From assembly GCA_001775095.1 (NCBI GenBank), contig MFCA01000007.1, positions 1 to 32,932 on the forward strand: a DNA stretch of 32,932 bases, given 5' to 3'. Under the pieces are notes generated by a model. The model searched no databases. It was not told where the DNA came from and saw only the letters and a program-made list of their open reading frames with translations. The DNA comes from Candidatus Curtissbacteria bacterium RIFOXYA1_FULL_41_14. Its GTDB lineage: Bacteria; Patescibacteriota; Microgenomatia; Curtissbacterales; GWA2-41-24. The translations under genes and the position numbers were made by a program. Shown here piece by piece: positions 8,415 through 17,052 of the stretch (its first letter is position 1; every line of letters starts with the position of its first letter).

Positions 8415-10973
8415 ATGAGGTCTATCTTTATTTTATTTACTCTTTTATCCTTCTCGCTTTTCTGGCCGGTTTTTTTAGGAAAAGTCAACCTTAACGGCAA
8501 CCTTTTAGTTTCGTTTTACAGATTATACGGCGAGAATTTGCCGTACAAGCCGACAGGCTGGGATCAACTACGAATTTATTTCCCTTTCTATAAAATAACT
8601 TTTGACCAGTTTAAGAATTTCAATCCTCCTCTCTGGAATTCTTATGCGTTTTCCGGCCATCCACATTTGGCCGATTTTCAAAGCGCGGTTTTTTATCCTT
8701 TGAATATTTTTGGTTTAATTTTGCCTCAGATTGAATTTTGGCATCTTTTGAGAATTACCCCGATGATCTTAGCTTCCTTCTTTATGTTTCTTTTCCTGAA
8801 AAATTTAAGAATAAACAATCGTCATCCTGAACTTGCTTCAGGATCCAGTATTAAGATTCCGAAACGAGTTCGGAATGACACTAGTGGATTGTCGACTTTG
8901 GCCAGTTTGTTTGGAGCAATCACTTTTGGTTTTAGTCCCTTTATTTTGACTTGGGGAGAGGAAGTAATTATGTCACCCCATTCAATTATCTGGCTACCAT
9001 TAATATTGTTTTCAATTGAAAAGTTATTAAATCCCTTACCTAATCTTCACTCCCGGAGTGAAATCAAGCCGATATCTCAAGAACACTCCGGGAGTGTTTC
9101 CAAGGGTGTCTATTTAGCCATTATTTCTCTATCTACTGCCTTTTCCTTTTTCGGCGGTTATATGCAAACGACAATTTACTTATTGATTTTCTCTTTTGCA
9201 TATTTGGTCTTTAGATTATGGCAATTTCGGGAGCGAGTAAAGATCTTTGCGCGTTTAACAACCTTTTTGCAAATTATCGGTGCGTTTGTGCTAGGGACAG
9301 GAATTTCTGCAATCCAGCTTTTGCCCTCAGCCGAGCTCTATTTCAATTCAGCGCGCGCCAGTATTACTTTACGTGAGACTCTTTTTCAGTTTCTGCTACC
9401 GATTGAATCTCTACTAACCCTCCTCGCCCCTGATTTTTTCGGTCATCCGGCTACCTGGAACTTTTTCAGAGGTGGGGTTGCCCAATATTATGAAGGGATT
9501 CTGTTTGTCGGTATTACTCCTTTAATTTTCGCGCTTTGGGTGATTTTTACCAAGAACAGAGATAAATTAGTTACATTTTTGGCTGTCTTTGCCTTAGCTT
9601 CTGCCTCAACAACTTTAGATTTGCCAACTTCCAGACTCTTTCTCTCCCTGCCAATCCCTTTCCTTTCAACTTCAATTGCCAACAGAATTCTTTTCATACC
9701 TGCTTTTTGTCTTGCGACTTTGGCAGCAATCGGTTGCCAGAAGTGGTTAGCTGAACGGAACAAAAAAATAATTAAAGTGATTTTGTCGCTTGGATTCGTC
9801 TACGCGACAATAATCTTTGTTCTTATTAGTATTAAATTTTTCAACCTCCCCTTTTTTAATCAGGGCAACTTTACATCAGCTAAAAACGTGGTCGTTGCTT
9901 TGAGAAATTTGGTAGTTCCGCTTCTGGCTTTTGGGGTAAGTTCGTTTTTGATAATTTTCGCAACCTATGTAAATAGGGCCAAAAGTCTAGCAATTATTGG
10001 GATCATAATAATTTCTTTTCTTCACATCTTTTACTTTAGCCAAAAATATCTCTCTTTTGCCCAAAGAGAGACCATCTTTCCGAAAACACCTATTTTAGAA
10101 TTTATCCAAAAAAATCAGGTTTACTTCAGATCATGGGCGATTGGCGGGGATACTTTTAGCAATAATTTTGCAAGCCAATATGCCATTTTTTGGCCCGAAG
10201 GCTACGATTCTTTGAATAATCGCAACTATTCAGAATTTACTTTTGCGATGCAGGGTAATAATCTTGACGATTACAAGCAAAGATCCGATGCGGACTTAGG
10301 AACAATTGGAAAAGTTGAAGAAATTATGGGCAACAAAAATAGAAAGAGACTTTTGGATATAATTGGAGTCAAATATTTGATTGCAACGGGGGAAGCTGCA
10401 CCTATTGTCGAGGAGCAAAATTTCAAAAAGGTTTTTGAAAGTAGCGGGTTTGCGGTTTTTGAAAATCAGCAAGTTATACCACGGGCGTTTCTGGCTTCAA
10501 ATTATGAAGGTCCGCCGCAGATTGATGCCACGGGGCTAAGTCAAAAGGAAGCCGATATTGCAAGGAGAAAGTTAATTCCGCAAAAGCTTTTGAGCGATGA
10601 TTTTGATTTTCGCAATGTTTTGATTCTGGAAAAACCTTCTCCGATCTCCGCCCAATACGGGCCTGGAAGCGCCGAAATCATCAGCTACAAACCGCAGGAA
10701 GTAGTCGTCAAAACCCAATCCGATCAGCCAAAGCTACTTTTCCTCTCCGATAATTATTACCCCGGCTGGAAAGCTCAGGTTGATGGAGAAGAAACTCCGG
10801 TTCTTCGGGCAGATTATACTTTCCGGGCAGTGCCCTTAATCCCCGGCGAACATCTGGTAAGGTTTTATTATGATCCCTGGACGTTTAAATTGGGGTTGGG
10901 AATATCGTTAGCTAGTCTTGGTTTTCTTGCTTTCTATGCCCTTAGGTCAAAAATTTTCAATTTTAAATTCTAA
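8415..10973 (+). CDS. YfhO-like polytopic membrane protein
   Basis: 852 aa, many TMs, C-terminal LFLSDNYYPGWKAQVDGEETPVLRADYTFRAVPLIPGEHLVRFYYDP typical of YfhO-family proteins. Confidence 0.88.
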   Translation: MRSIFILFTLLSFSLFWPVFLGKVNLNGNLLVSFYRLYGENLPYKPTGWDQLRIYFPFYKITFDQFKNFNPPLWNSYAFSGHPHLADFQSAVFYPLNIFGLILPQIEFWHLLRITPMILASFFMFLFLKNLRINNRHPELASGSSIKIPKRVRNDTSGLSTLASLFGAITFGFSPFILTWGEEVIMSPHSIIWLPLILFSIEKLLNPLPNLHSRSEIKPISQEHSGSVSKGVYLAIISLSTAFSFFGGYMQTTIYLLIFSFAYLVFRLWQFRERVKIFARLTTFLQIIGAFVLGTGISAIQLLPSAELYFNSARASITLRETLFQFLLPIESLLTLLAPDFFGHPATWNFFRGGVAQYYEGILFVGITPLIFALWVIFTKNRDKLVTFLAVFALASASTTLDLPTSRLFLSLPIPFLSTSIANRILFIPAFCLATLAAIGCQKWLAERNKKIIKVILSLGFVYATIIFVLISIKFFNLPFFNQGNFTSAKNVVVALRNLVVPLLAFGVSSFLIIFATYVNRAKSLAIIGIIIISFLHIFYFSQKYLSFAQRETIFPKTPILEFIQKNQVYFRSWAIGGDTFSNNFASQYAIFWPEGYDSLNNRNYSEFTFAMQGNNLDDYKQRSDADLGTIGKVEEIMGNKNRKRLLDIIGVKYLIATGEAAPIVEEQNFKKVFESSGFAVFENQQVIPRAFLASNYEGPPQIDATGLSQKEADIARRKLIPQKLLSDDFDFRNVLILEKPSPISAQYGPGSAEIISYKPQEVVVKTQSDQPKLLFLSDNYYPGWKAQVDGEETPVLRADYTFRAVPLIPGEHLVRFYYDPWTFKLGLGISLASLGFLAFYALRSKIFNFKF
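8820..8880. repeat. Palindromic element inserted in frame in the YfhO-like ORF
   Basis: Terminal inverted repeats GTCATCCTGAACTTG ... CGAGTTCGGAATGAC. Confidence 0.85.
9048..9096. repeat. Second palindromic insertion in the YfhO-like ORF
   Basis: CACTCCCGGAGTG (9048-9060) and its reverse complement CACTCCGGGAGTG (9084-9096). Confidence 0.75.
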
Positions 10974-11015
10974 ATTTTCAATCAATTTTTTAAATTCTAA
11001 ATTTTCAAATTAGGA

Positions 11016-11786
11016 TTATCTATATTCTTCGGGTAAGAGCGCGGCAATTCGCCCCATAATATCTGCCATAATTAATCTCTTTACCTTTTCAGGATCTTCT
11101 TCCCTTTCAAGATCTGTCAATGTCAATGTAGCTTTCTCTATTAACTCTTTAGCAGATACCGGTTTTCCGAAATTAATTGTGACCGGGTGTTTATGCGGCC
11201 AAAAACTGCGTTTTTTAAGTACTCCTTCACTTCCCGAAATACCGACAGGGACAATCCAAGTATTTTCGGCCATTTCAAGGTAGTCTTCGTTGTTTGGATT
11301 AACTTTTTCCGGATCTAACTTGCCATCCTCACTTCTTGTACCTTGGACAAAATTACACAGGGCCCTATTTGTACGGTAAACTGTCTTGGCAGCATTGTGG
11401 GCTCGGCTTTTTTCTCTCCTTCGCTTTTCTACATCTTTAGCTTCGATTCTGTGAGCGGGGATCGGGATAACATTGTAGCAAGTTACCAGAATTTTAGTTA
11501 TTAGATTACGGCTAAGTACCGAACCCTGTACGTTATATAAGCAACCGGCTATTTCTGTGTACCCAAGTTTCCTAAGTGAATAATCAAGAATCGGCGCGTC
11601 GAAGTTACTCAAATGGTTTTGTAAAAAGATAAGAGCGGCCCCGGACATCTTTAGCTTTCTTGCCTCTTCCAAATTCTCGGCCCCCTTGATGGTTAATCCC
11701 TTTCTCACTTTCCACCATAATATAACTTCGGCAAAAGCATGCTTAAAGGGATTCATCTCAAGTGTTCCGGGGATTTTTCTCTCCAT
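11016..11786 (-). CDS. 1-acyl-sn-glycerol-3-phosphate acyltransferase-like (PlsC family)
   Basis: FLQNHLSNFDAPILDYSL (HX4D-like NHLSNFD), NFVQGTRSEDGKL, VPVGISGSE. Confidence 0.8.
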   Translation of the reverse strand: MERKIPGTLEMNPFKHAFAEVILWWKVRKGLTIKGAENLEEARKLKMSGAALIFLQNHLSNFDAPILDYSLRKLGYTEIAGCLYNVQGSVLSRNLITKILVTCYNVIPIPAHRIEAKDVEKRRREKSRAHNAAKTVYRTNRALCNFVQGTRSEDGKLDPEKVNPNNEDYLEMAENTWIVPVGISGSEGVLKKRSFWPHKHPVTINFGKPVSAKELIEKATLTLTDLEREEDPEKVKRLIMADIMGRIAALLPEEYR

Positions 11787-11846
11787 TATGTGGTTAAGGC
11801 TAAATACTACCTAAAAAATCAAAAAAAAACAACTTGAATACACACT

Positions 11847-11880
11847 CACCTCCGAGGTGGGCTCTGACTCCTCGGAGGTG
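11847..11880. repeat. Intergenic inverted repeat
   Basis: CACCTCCGAGG - 12 nt - CCTCGGAGGTG, perfect 11-bp stem. Confidence 0.8.
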
Positions 11881-11933
11881 GAGAAATTGAATCAGCAATC
11901 AAACAATGTTAAAATTCCTCTGCACTTTAATAT

Positions 11934-11972
11934 TCCCCGATAGCTCATCCGCCAGCTGGCGGAGGTAGAGCG
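11934..11972 (+). pseudogene. 5' fragment of tRNA-Asn with palindrome inserted in the D-loop
   Basis: tccccgatagctca[tccgccagctggcgga]ggtagagcg versus intact tRNA-Asn tccccgatagctcaatcggtagagcg at 12227. Confidence 0.8.
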
Positions 11973-11984
11973 CACTTTATATTG

Positions 11985-12236
11985 ATGTATTATGTGTACG
12001 CCCTATATAACAGAAAACATGACAAAATTTATATCGGGCAGACTAAGGATTTACAGACTAGAATAGATTTACACAATAAAAGGGAGTTTAAGAATAGTTA
12101 TACTGCTAGGCTTGATGGTGAGTGGATTTTAATTTATAGTGAGCAGATTTTAGATCGCACTCAGGCTTTAAAGAGAGAGAAACAATTAAAAAGTTATAGA
12201 GGTCGGGAATTTATAAAAAGACACATTCCCCGATAG
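11985..12236 (+). CDS. GIY-YIG nuclease domain protein
   Basis: MYYVYALYNRKHDKIYIGQTKDLQTRIDLHN (GIY-YIG motif YVYAL/IYIGQT); stop TAG lies in tRNA-Asn. Confidence 0.88.
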   Translation: MYYVYALYNRKHDKIYIGQTKDLQTRIDLHNKREFKNSYTARLDGEWILIYSEQILDRTQALKREKQLKSYRGREFIKRHIPR

Positions 12237-12299
12237 CTCAATCGGTAGAGCGTCCGACTGTTAATCGGCAGGTTCCTGGTTCGAGTCCAGGTCGGGGAG
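12227..12299 (+). tRNA. tRNA-Asn(GTT)
   Basis: tccccgaTAGCTCAatcggtaGAGCgtccgactGTTaatcggcaggttcctggTTCGAGTccaggtcgggga g. Confidence 0.95.
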
Positions 12300-12401
12300 C
12301 ATGGTTCGACAAGCTCACCATTTGGTGAGTTTTGACGAAACACTTCGGACTGGACGAGAAGTTTACCCTGAATGAAGTGAAGGGAATCCAGGCCGAGGAG
12401 C
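12296..12401. repeat. 106-bp dispersed repeat copy 1
   Basis: 105/106 identical to 16864-16969; contains hairpin CTCACC-ATTT-GGTGAG. Confidence 0.93.
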
Positions 12402-12495
12402 AATTTCTACGGATTTCTTCGGATTCCTCTTCAAACTAACGGTAATAAGCTTAAAGTTATATTTGGTGTAAAATACACTAGATTAGGAGCAAAAT

Positions 12496-12819
12496 ATGAA
12501 ACTTGCTATTATCCTCTCCACCAACAACGCAGAAAAAAACTGGAACGCTTTTAGACTTGGAAATCTTGCTCTTAACAGTGGAGATAATGTTAGTATTTTT
12601 CTCATCGGTGAGGGTGTGGAATATCTTAAATTTAGCTATAAGAAGTTTGATATTCAAAAACAGGTTGATACTTTTCTTGAGTCAAGAAAAGGAGAAATCC
12701 TCGCTTGTGAAACGTGTATGGCCCTTCGACATCAGGAGGGTGACAAAACCTGTCCAATAGGTGGTATGGCAGAGTTATATAATTTAATCAGCACTTGTGA
12801 TAAGGTCGTTACTTTCTAA
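12496..12819 (+). CDS. DsrE-family protein
   Basis: MKLAIILSTNNAEKNWNAFRLGNLALNSGDNVSIFLIGEGVE; CETCMALR; SD-like aggag upstream. Confidence 0.75.
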   Translation: MKLAIILSTNNAEKNWNAFRLGNLALNSGDNVSIFLIGEGVEYLKFSYKKFDIQKQVDTFLESRKGEILACETCMALRHQEGDKTCPIGGMAELYNLISTCDKVVTF

Positions 12820-12829
12820 TTTTGTAGGT

Positions 12830-12859
12830 AATAGGTTCTAATGTTGTCCACGAGGTGGA
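12830..12859. repeat. Gene-end repeat aataggttctaatgttgtccacgaggtgga (copy)
   Basis: Identical to 16837-16866; contains TCCAC-GAG-GTGGA hairpin. Confidence 0.88.
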
Positions 12860-13051
12860 TTTAACTCGCAAGAATTAAAGTAGATTTTGATTGCAACCTC
12901 TTAATTTCATCCCACCTCAGTTTTAATTGCATCACATGGTTGAGGTCGGAGAAAGCGTCCAGGATTTTTCCAAGGGCTTTTTCTAAGACATTAGAGTTTA
13001 TAATGTGACGTGGGCTGGGGAGCAAAGTTTTTCCTCTGATATACTTTTTTC

Positions 13052-13615
13052 ATGAACAACACCTTTTACTTTTTAAGACATGGGCAAACAAAAAGAGATA
13101 GTGGTGTACCCATCAGTAAGTGGACGCTTTCAGATAAGGGGGAAGAACAAGCTAAAAAACTAGCACAAGAAGGTGTATTTGATGATGTAGATATCATAGT
13201 TTCTTCTACAGAGGAAAAGGCTTATAGAACCGCACAACCCATTGCTGATAAATTAGGGCTAGATATCGTTCAGGCTGAGGAAATCAGTGAACTCAATAGG
13301 GACAAAGGTGGATTTATGGAACCCTATAAGTACGAAGAATCGGTAAAGGCGTGTTTGGAAAATTTAGATAATTCAGTAGATAGTTGGGAGACAGCGGCTC
13401 ATGCTTTAAATAGATTTTCAGCAAAAATTGACGAGCTCGACAGAAATTACGAGGCAAAGAAAATTTTAGTGGTTGGGCATGGTTTTACTATCAATTTGTA
13501 CTTTGCAAAACTCTTAGGAGTTCTTGATGAAGTTTATAAAAGGTTTAGTACTAATAGTTATGCCGACTGGGGAGTAGTTAAGAATGATGCAGTATTAAAA
13601 GACATAGCAAAATAG
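13052..13615 (+). CDS. Histidine phosphatase (phosphoglycerate mutase-like)
   Basis: FYFLRHGQTKRD ... VVGHGFTINLYF. Confidence 0.88.
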   Translation: MNNTFYFLRHGQTKRDSGVPISKWTLSDKGEEQAKKLAQEGVFDDVDIIVSSTEEKAYRTAQPIADKLGLDIVQAEEISELNRDKGGFMEPYKYEESVKACLENLDNSVDSWETAAHALNRFSAKIDELDRNYEAKKILVVGHGFTINLYFAKLLGVLDEVYKRFSTNSYADWGVVKNDAVLKDIAK

Positions 13616-13676
13616 TCCTAGTGTTTGTAATCAAAAGTTCTAAGCGTGTCCAACAACGGGAATAGATTAGCTTCAG

Positions 13677-14747
13677 TTATTTAATTTTTGTTACAGTTCC
13701 TTTTTCAGTATTGATTTCAACAATATCTCCATCTTTAAATACTTTGGTAGCGTTTCCGGTCGCAACGATGCAAGGTATCCCGAATTCACGACTCACGATT
13801 GCCGCGTGAGATAAAAGCCCACCTACATCTGTGACAATTGCAGCAGCTTTTTTACATGCCAGAATTAGTTCCGGTGAAGTTGTTTCGGCAATGAGAACAT
13901 CTCCTTTATTCATTCTGGCAATTTCCTGGTGAAGAATTCCAAGGTCAGCATAATCTACACTTATAATTTTAACAGGGCCTACTGCTTTGCCTGAACTAGC
14001 AATCCTACCTGTTACAGAATGTGTTCCGGACACATTATCTCTAAACATTTTAATTATTGCTTCAGCTTTATCTCCTTCGTATAAATACTGCCGGTTGTAG
14101 TTAATAACAAAAGCTTCCTGTCTTTTAGAAGCAATATCACCATTAGGCTGTTTTCCATCATAAAGGTCCATTATTTCTCGTTGTGTTAAATTATGAAAAA
14201 CATACGATTTAAGCTCAAATTGTTTGCTGAGTATTTCAAAAAGCTCATTTAAATATCCATCCAGTTCAAATAAAACTTTATCCATATACGAACGTACCCA
14301 TTCTTTAAACTCTGCAACGCCAGACAGGTTCTTCTTAACTATTGGATTATCTTCCTGGTTTGCAAAGGCCTTATCTGTAAACTCAACATTCATGTACGTG
14401 TAATCTTTGCAGAGCTTAATGGTGTAGGCGAAAAATGTTCGTACGATTTCAAGTGTCAGCCGGTTTTTCCCTTTGATCTTTTCTATAAAGAACTTTTCAA
14501 ATTTGTCGCAGTGCTGTTTTAAAGCTTTCCTGTAGTTTTTGAATGCATTTTTATCGCTATAGAAATTTAAACCACGGTCTAAAGCTGCTTCATAAGCTTT
14601 ATTTGTGAAATATTGTTTAAAAATCCCATTATCAATAAGAAATAGAACTTTAAGCTCTTTATATACATCTACATGTATATCTGCTACAAAAATACTGACT
14701 CCATGGGCCAAAAAACTTAAAGTGTAGTCGTCTTTATTAAATTTCAT
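13677..14747 (-). CDS. PEP-utilising enzyme mobile-domain protein
   Basis: GDVLIAETTSPELILACKKAAAIVTDVGGLLSHAAIVSREFGIPCIVATGNAT. Confidence 0.85.
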   Translation of the reverse strand: MKFNKDDYTLSFLAHGVSIFVADIHVDVYKELKVLFLIDNGIFKQYFTNKAYEAALDRGLNFYSDKNAFKNYRKALKQHCDKFEKFFIEKIKGKNRLTLEIVRTFFAYTIKLCKDYTYMNVEFTDKAFANQEDNPIVKKNLSGVAEFKEWVRSYMDKVLFELDGYLNELFEILSKQFELKSYVFHNLTQREIMDLYDGKQPNGDIASKRQEAFVINYNRQYLYEGDKAEAIIKMFRDNVSGTHSVTGRIASSGKAVGPVKIISVDYADLGILHQEIARMNKGDVLIAETTSPELILACKKAAAIVTDVGGLLSHAAIVSREFGIPCIVATGNATKVFKDGDIVEINTEKGTVTKIK

Positions 14748-14776
14748 TGTGTTTTATTATACGACAGAGGAATAAT

Positions 14777-14806
14777 AATAGGTTCTCACTTCGTCCACCA
14801 GGCGGA
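14777..14806. repeat. Gene-end repeat variant aataggttctcacttcgtccaccaggcgga
   Basis: Same core as 19925-19953. Confidence 0.85.
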
Positions 14807-14898
14807 GCACTTATAAAAATATCGACTCAAAACTCTTCTTCTGTTCTTTCTTTTACTATTGATTTCTTTTCAATAAGTTTGTATAATACAGTATATAC

Positions 14899-15192
14899 AT
14901 GCGAGTTGTTAAAGAGGTTTTGGAGTTTGAGTGGGACGAAGGTAACATTGGGAAAAACAAGAAGCACAAAGTAGAAGACAAAGAAGCGGAGGAAGTTTTT
15001 TTAGATGAAGGTAAAGTTATATTGAAGGATAAACTACACTCGCAAAAAGAAGAGAGGTTTATTGTCTTAGGTAAAACGAAAAAAGATAGGTTGTTATATG
15101 TTGCTTTTACTAAAAGGAATAAGAAAGTTAGGATAATTTCAGCCAGATATATTAACAAAAAGGAGGTGCAATTATATGAAGAAACCACTTAA
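14899..15192 (+). CDS. BrnT-like toxin (DUF497)
   Basis: FEWDEGNIGKNKKHKVEDKEAEEVFLDE...KEERFIVLGKTKKDRLLYVAFTKRNKKVRIISARYINKKE. Confidence 0.88.
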   Translation: MRVVKEVLEFEWDEGNIGKNKKHKVEDKEAEEVFLDEGKVILKDKLHSQKEERFIVLGKTKKDRLLYVAFTKRNKKVRIISARYINKKEVQLYEETT

Positions 15193-15439
15193 AATCCCAA
15201 AATTTAAAGATGAGGATGAGGAAAGGGAGTTTTGGTGGAACTTGGATTTATCCGAGTATTTTGAGTCATCTGATTTTGAAAGAGTGAGTTTTCCAAACCT
15301 TAAACCTACCACTAGGCCGATTTCAATTCGTATTCCTGAGTATCTTTTGAATCGTCTTAAAGAAAAAGCAAATGAAACCAATGTTCCTTACCAATCCTTA
15401 ATTAAGGAATATATTAAGAAGGGTGTTTTTTCCTCTTAA
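15176..15439 (+). CDS. BrnA/CopG-like antitoxin
   Basis: Overlaps the BrnT-like 3' end; RPISIRIPEYLLNRLKEKANETNVPYQSLIKEYIKKG RHH-like; SD aaggagg. Confidence 0.85.
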   Translation: MKKPLKIPKFKDEDEEREFWWNLDLSEYFESSDFERVSFPNLKPTTRPISIRIPEYLLNRLKEKANETNVPYQSLIKEYIKKGVFSS

Positions 15440-15588
15440 TTTCCTCCCAGCTTGATTATTGAAAGGCAAAGGATTATTACGTACAAAATCCCAAGAAAAA
15501 AAGATAATCTCAGATAAATTCAGTTCGAAAATTGTCCCATCGGGCGAGCATTTGAAGTCTCTAATGGATGGGATGATAGCCGGACACA

Positions 15589-16620
15589 TTAAAGAGTTTG
15601 CCATTTACTCAGTAGAGATTCCTCGTTGTCGGCAATTTCCTTTATGGTTTTAATAATTTTCTCTTTATGCGCATTGGCATCAGAAGGAACAAATTGTGTA
15701 AGTTCCTCAAACAAAGCGGCTGATTTTTTATAACCCCCAGCTAATTCTTTATGTCCGCTTTCCTCAAGATATTTAGCGGCAAAAAATCTGGCAAGGTAAA
15801 GTCTTTCAATTTCAAAATTAACGATTGAACTACCTTTTTCCAGATAATTGGCATACATAAGCATTTTATCTGGAGCTTCTTGAGCGTATGACTTCATGTC
15901 GGTAAAAATTTCCGAGTGATGTAATTGTTTGTCCTGAGGTGTTGCCCAAAAAACCTCGAACTGCAGCCCAACTCCGATAGGGCAGGACATCTTTGGATCG
16001 ATTTTATCTTGATCATCAGGATCGGGAACAACCACAAAAAGCTCATCTTTGGTATAGCCTTCGATAACATTGTAATCTTGCCAACACGGAGAGCCTGCTG
16101 CCACTAAAGGAATTCCTGATGCGATGACAGATTTGTATTCATTCATTGGAGGTGCAAACCAGTATGTTTTAGCGTCTCCGCCTATTTCTGCTGCCATCTG
16201 AACCCACCAATTGTTTTTATTTACTATTGGTAAACCCTGAAGTCTGACATGGGGTTGATAGCCCATATTTTTAATGGCTTTTAGTGCCATGGCAGTACCT
16301 TTACCTGCAAGACCTTCTTTTATTTCCGATTCATTACCTTTGGGGAAATGAAAAGAAAAACTGGTAGCATTTCCTCTGGCAACAACCACTTGCCAAAATT
16401 CGATAGCTGGATCAAAACTTTTAAGCATCATGGTGGTTGATGCCAAATAACAGTGGCCGCCTACTCTTTTTCCCAATTTTTCACTTTCGTTCAGATCAGA
16501 GACAGGAGTTACATTCAATCTGTACTCTTCAGGTGGTATTATCCTTTTTTGAGAGAAGAAAAAAAGGTAAATCCCTGCCGCAAATATGATTGTAATAAAA
16601 ACCAAACTATACTTTTTCAT
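15589..16620 (-). CDS. Membrane-anchored/secreted protein, possible papain/C39-like cysteine protease fold
   Basis: N-terminal TM; GGHCYLASTTMMLKSF cysteine motif. Confidence 0.6.
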   Translation of the reverse strand: MKKYSLVFITIIFAAGIYLFFFSQKRIIPPEEYRLNVTPVSDLNESEKLGKRVGGHCYLASTTMMLKSFDPAIEFWQVVVARGNATSFSFHFPKGNESEIKEGLAGKGTAMALKAIKNMGYQPHVRLQGLPIVNKNNWWVQMAAEIGGDAKTYWFAPPMNEYKSVIASGIPLVAAGSPCWQDYNVIEGYTKDELFVVVPDPDDQDKIDPKMSCPIGVGLQFEVFWATPQDKQLHHSEIFTDMKSYAQEAPDKMLMYANYLEKGSSIVNFEIERLYLARFFAAKYLEESGHKELAGGYKKSAALFEELTQFVPSDANAHKEKIIKTIKEIADNEESLLSKWQTL

Positions 16621-16836
16621 TTCTTATTTCTTTCATCTATTCAAGACCAGATTGAAAACAGGGAAATTAGAATAATACTTGGAATCAAATAGCCTCGCCA
16701 GCCAAAGTTCTGGAGTTTACCCATACTTAATTTATACAACTTTTCAGGGGAAGAAACATAAACGAGATAGATAGATTTCTTATTCAAACAGCAGAATTTG
16801 TAGTTGGAAGTACAAAGGAATTACTAACATCCGTAA

Positions 16837-16866
16837 AATAGGTTCTAATGTTGTCCACGAGGTGGA
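16837..16866. repeat. Gene-end repeat aataggttctaatgttgtccacgaggtgga (copy)
   Basis: Identical to 12830-12859; directly abuts the 106-bp repeat. Confidence 0.88.
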
Positions 16867-16969
16867 GCATGGTTCGACAAGCTCACCATTTGGTGAGTTT
16901 TGACGAAACACTTCGGACTGGATGAGAAGTTTACCCTGAATGAAGTGAAGGGAATCCAGGCCGAGGAGC
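16864..16969. repeat. 106-bp dispersed repeat copy 2
   Basis: 105/106 identical to 12296-12401. Confidence 0.93.
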
Positions 16970-17052
16970 TGAATGAGCTAAGTCAAAGTGTTGACACCTA
17001 ACTCTTTGAATACAAGAAATAGATGCCCACTCCATTTTTCGCGCTGAAAAGG

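Noticed and set aside
10965-11010. ttttaaattctaaattttcaa duplicated after the YfhO-like gene
   Set aside because: AT-rich low-complexity duplication; too weak for a functional claim.
12227-12401. Classical integrative element with tRNA-Asn as attB and the downstream repeat as attR
   Set aside because: The repeated tRNA part is the 5' end rather than the 3' end, and no integrase gene was found in the window.
12194-12403. Minus-strand ORF containing PTWTRTRNLPINSRTLYRLSYRG
   Set aside because: Antisense of tRNA-Asn plus the 106-bp repeat; not a gene.
12503-12760. ORF nested in the DsrE-like gene in another frame
   Set aside because: The DsrE-like frame has clear family features and its own SD; the nested frame does not.
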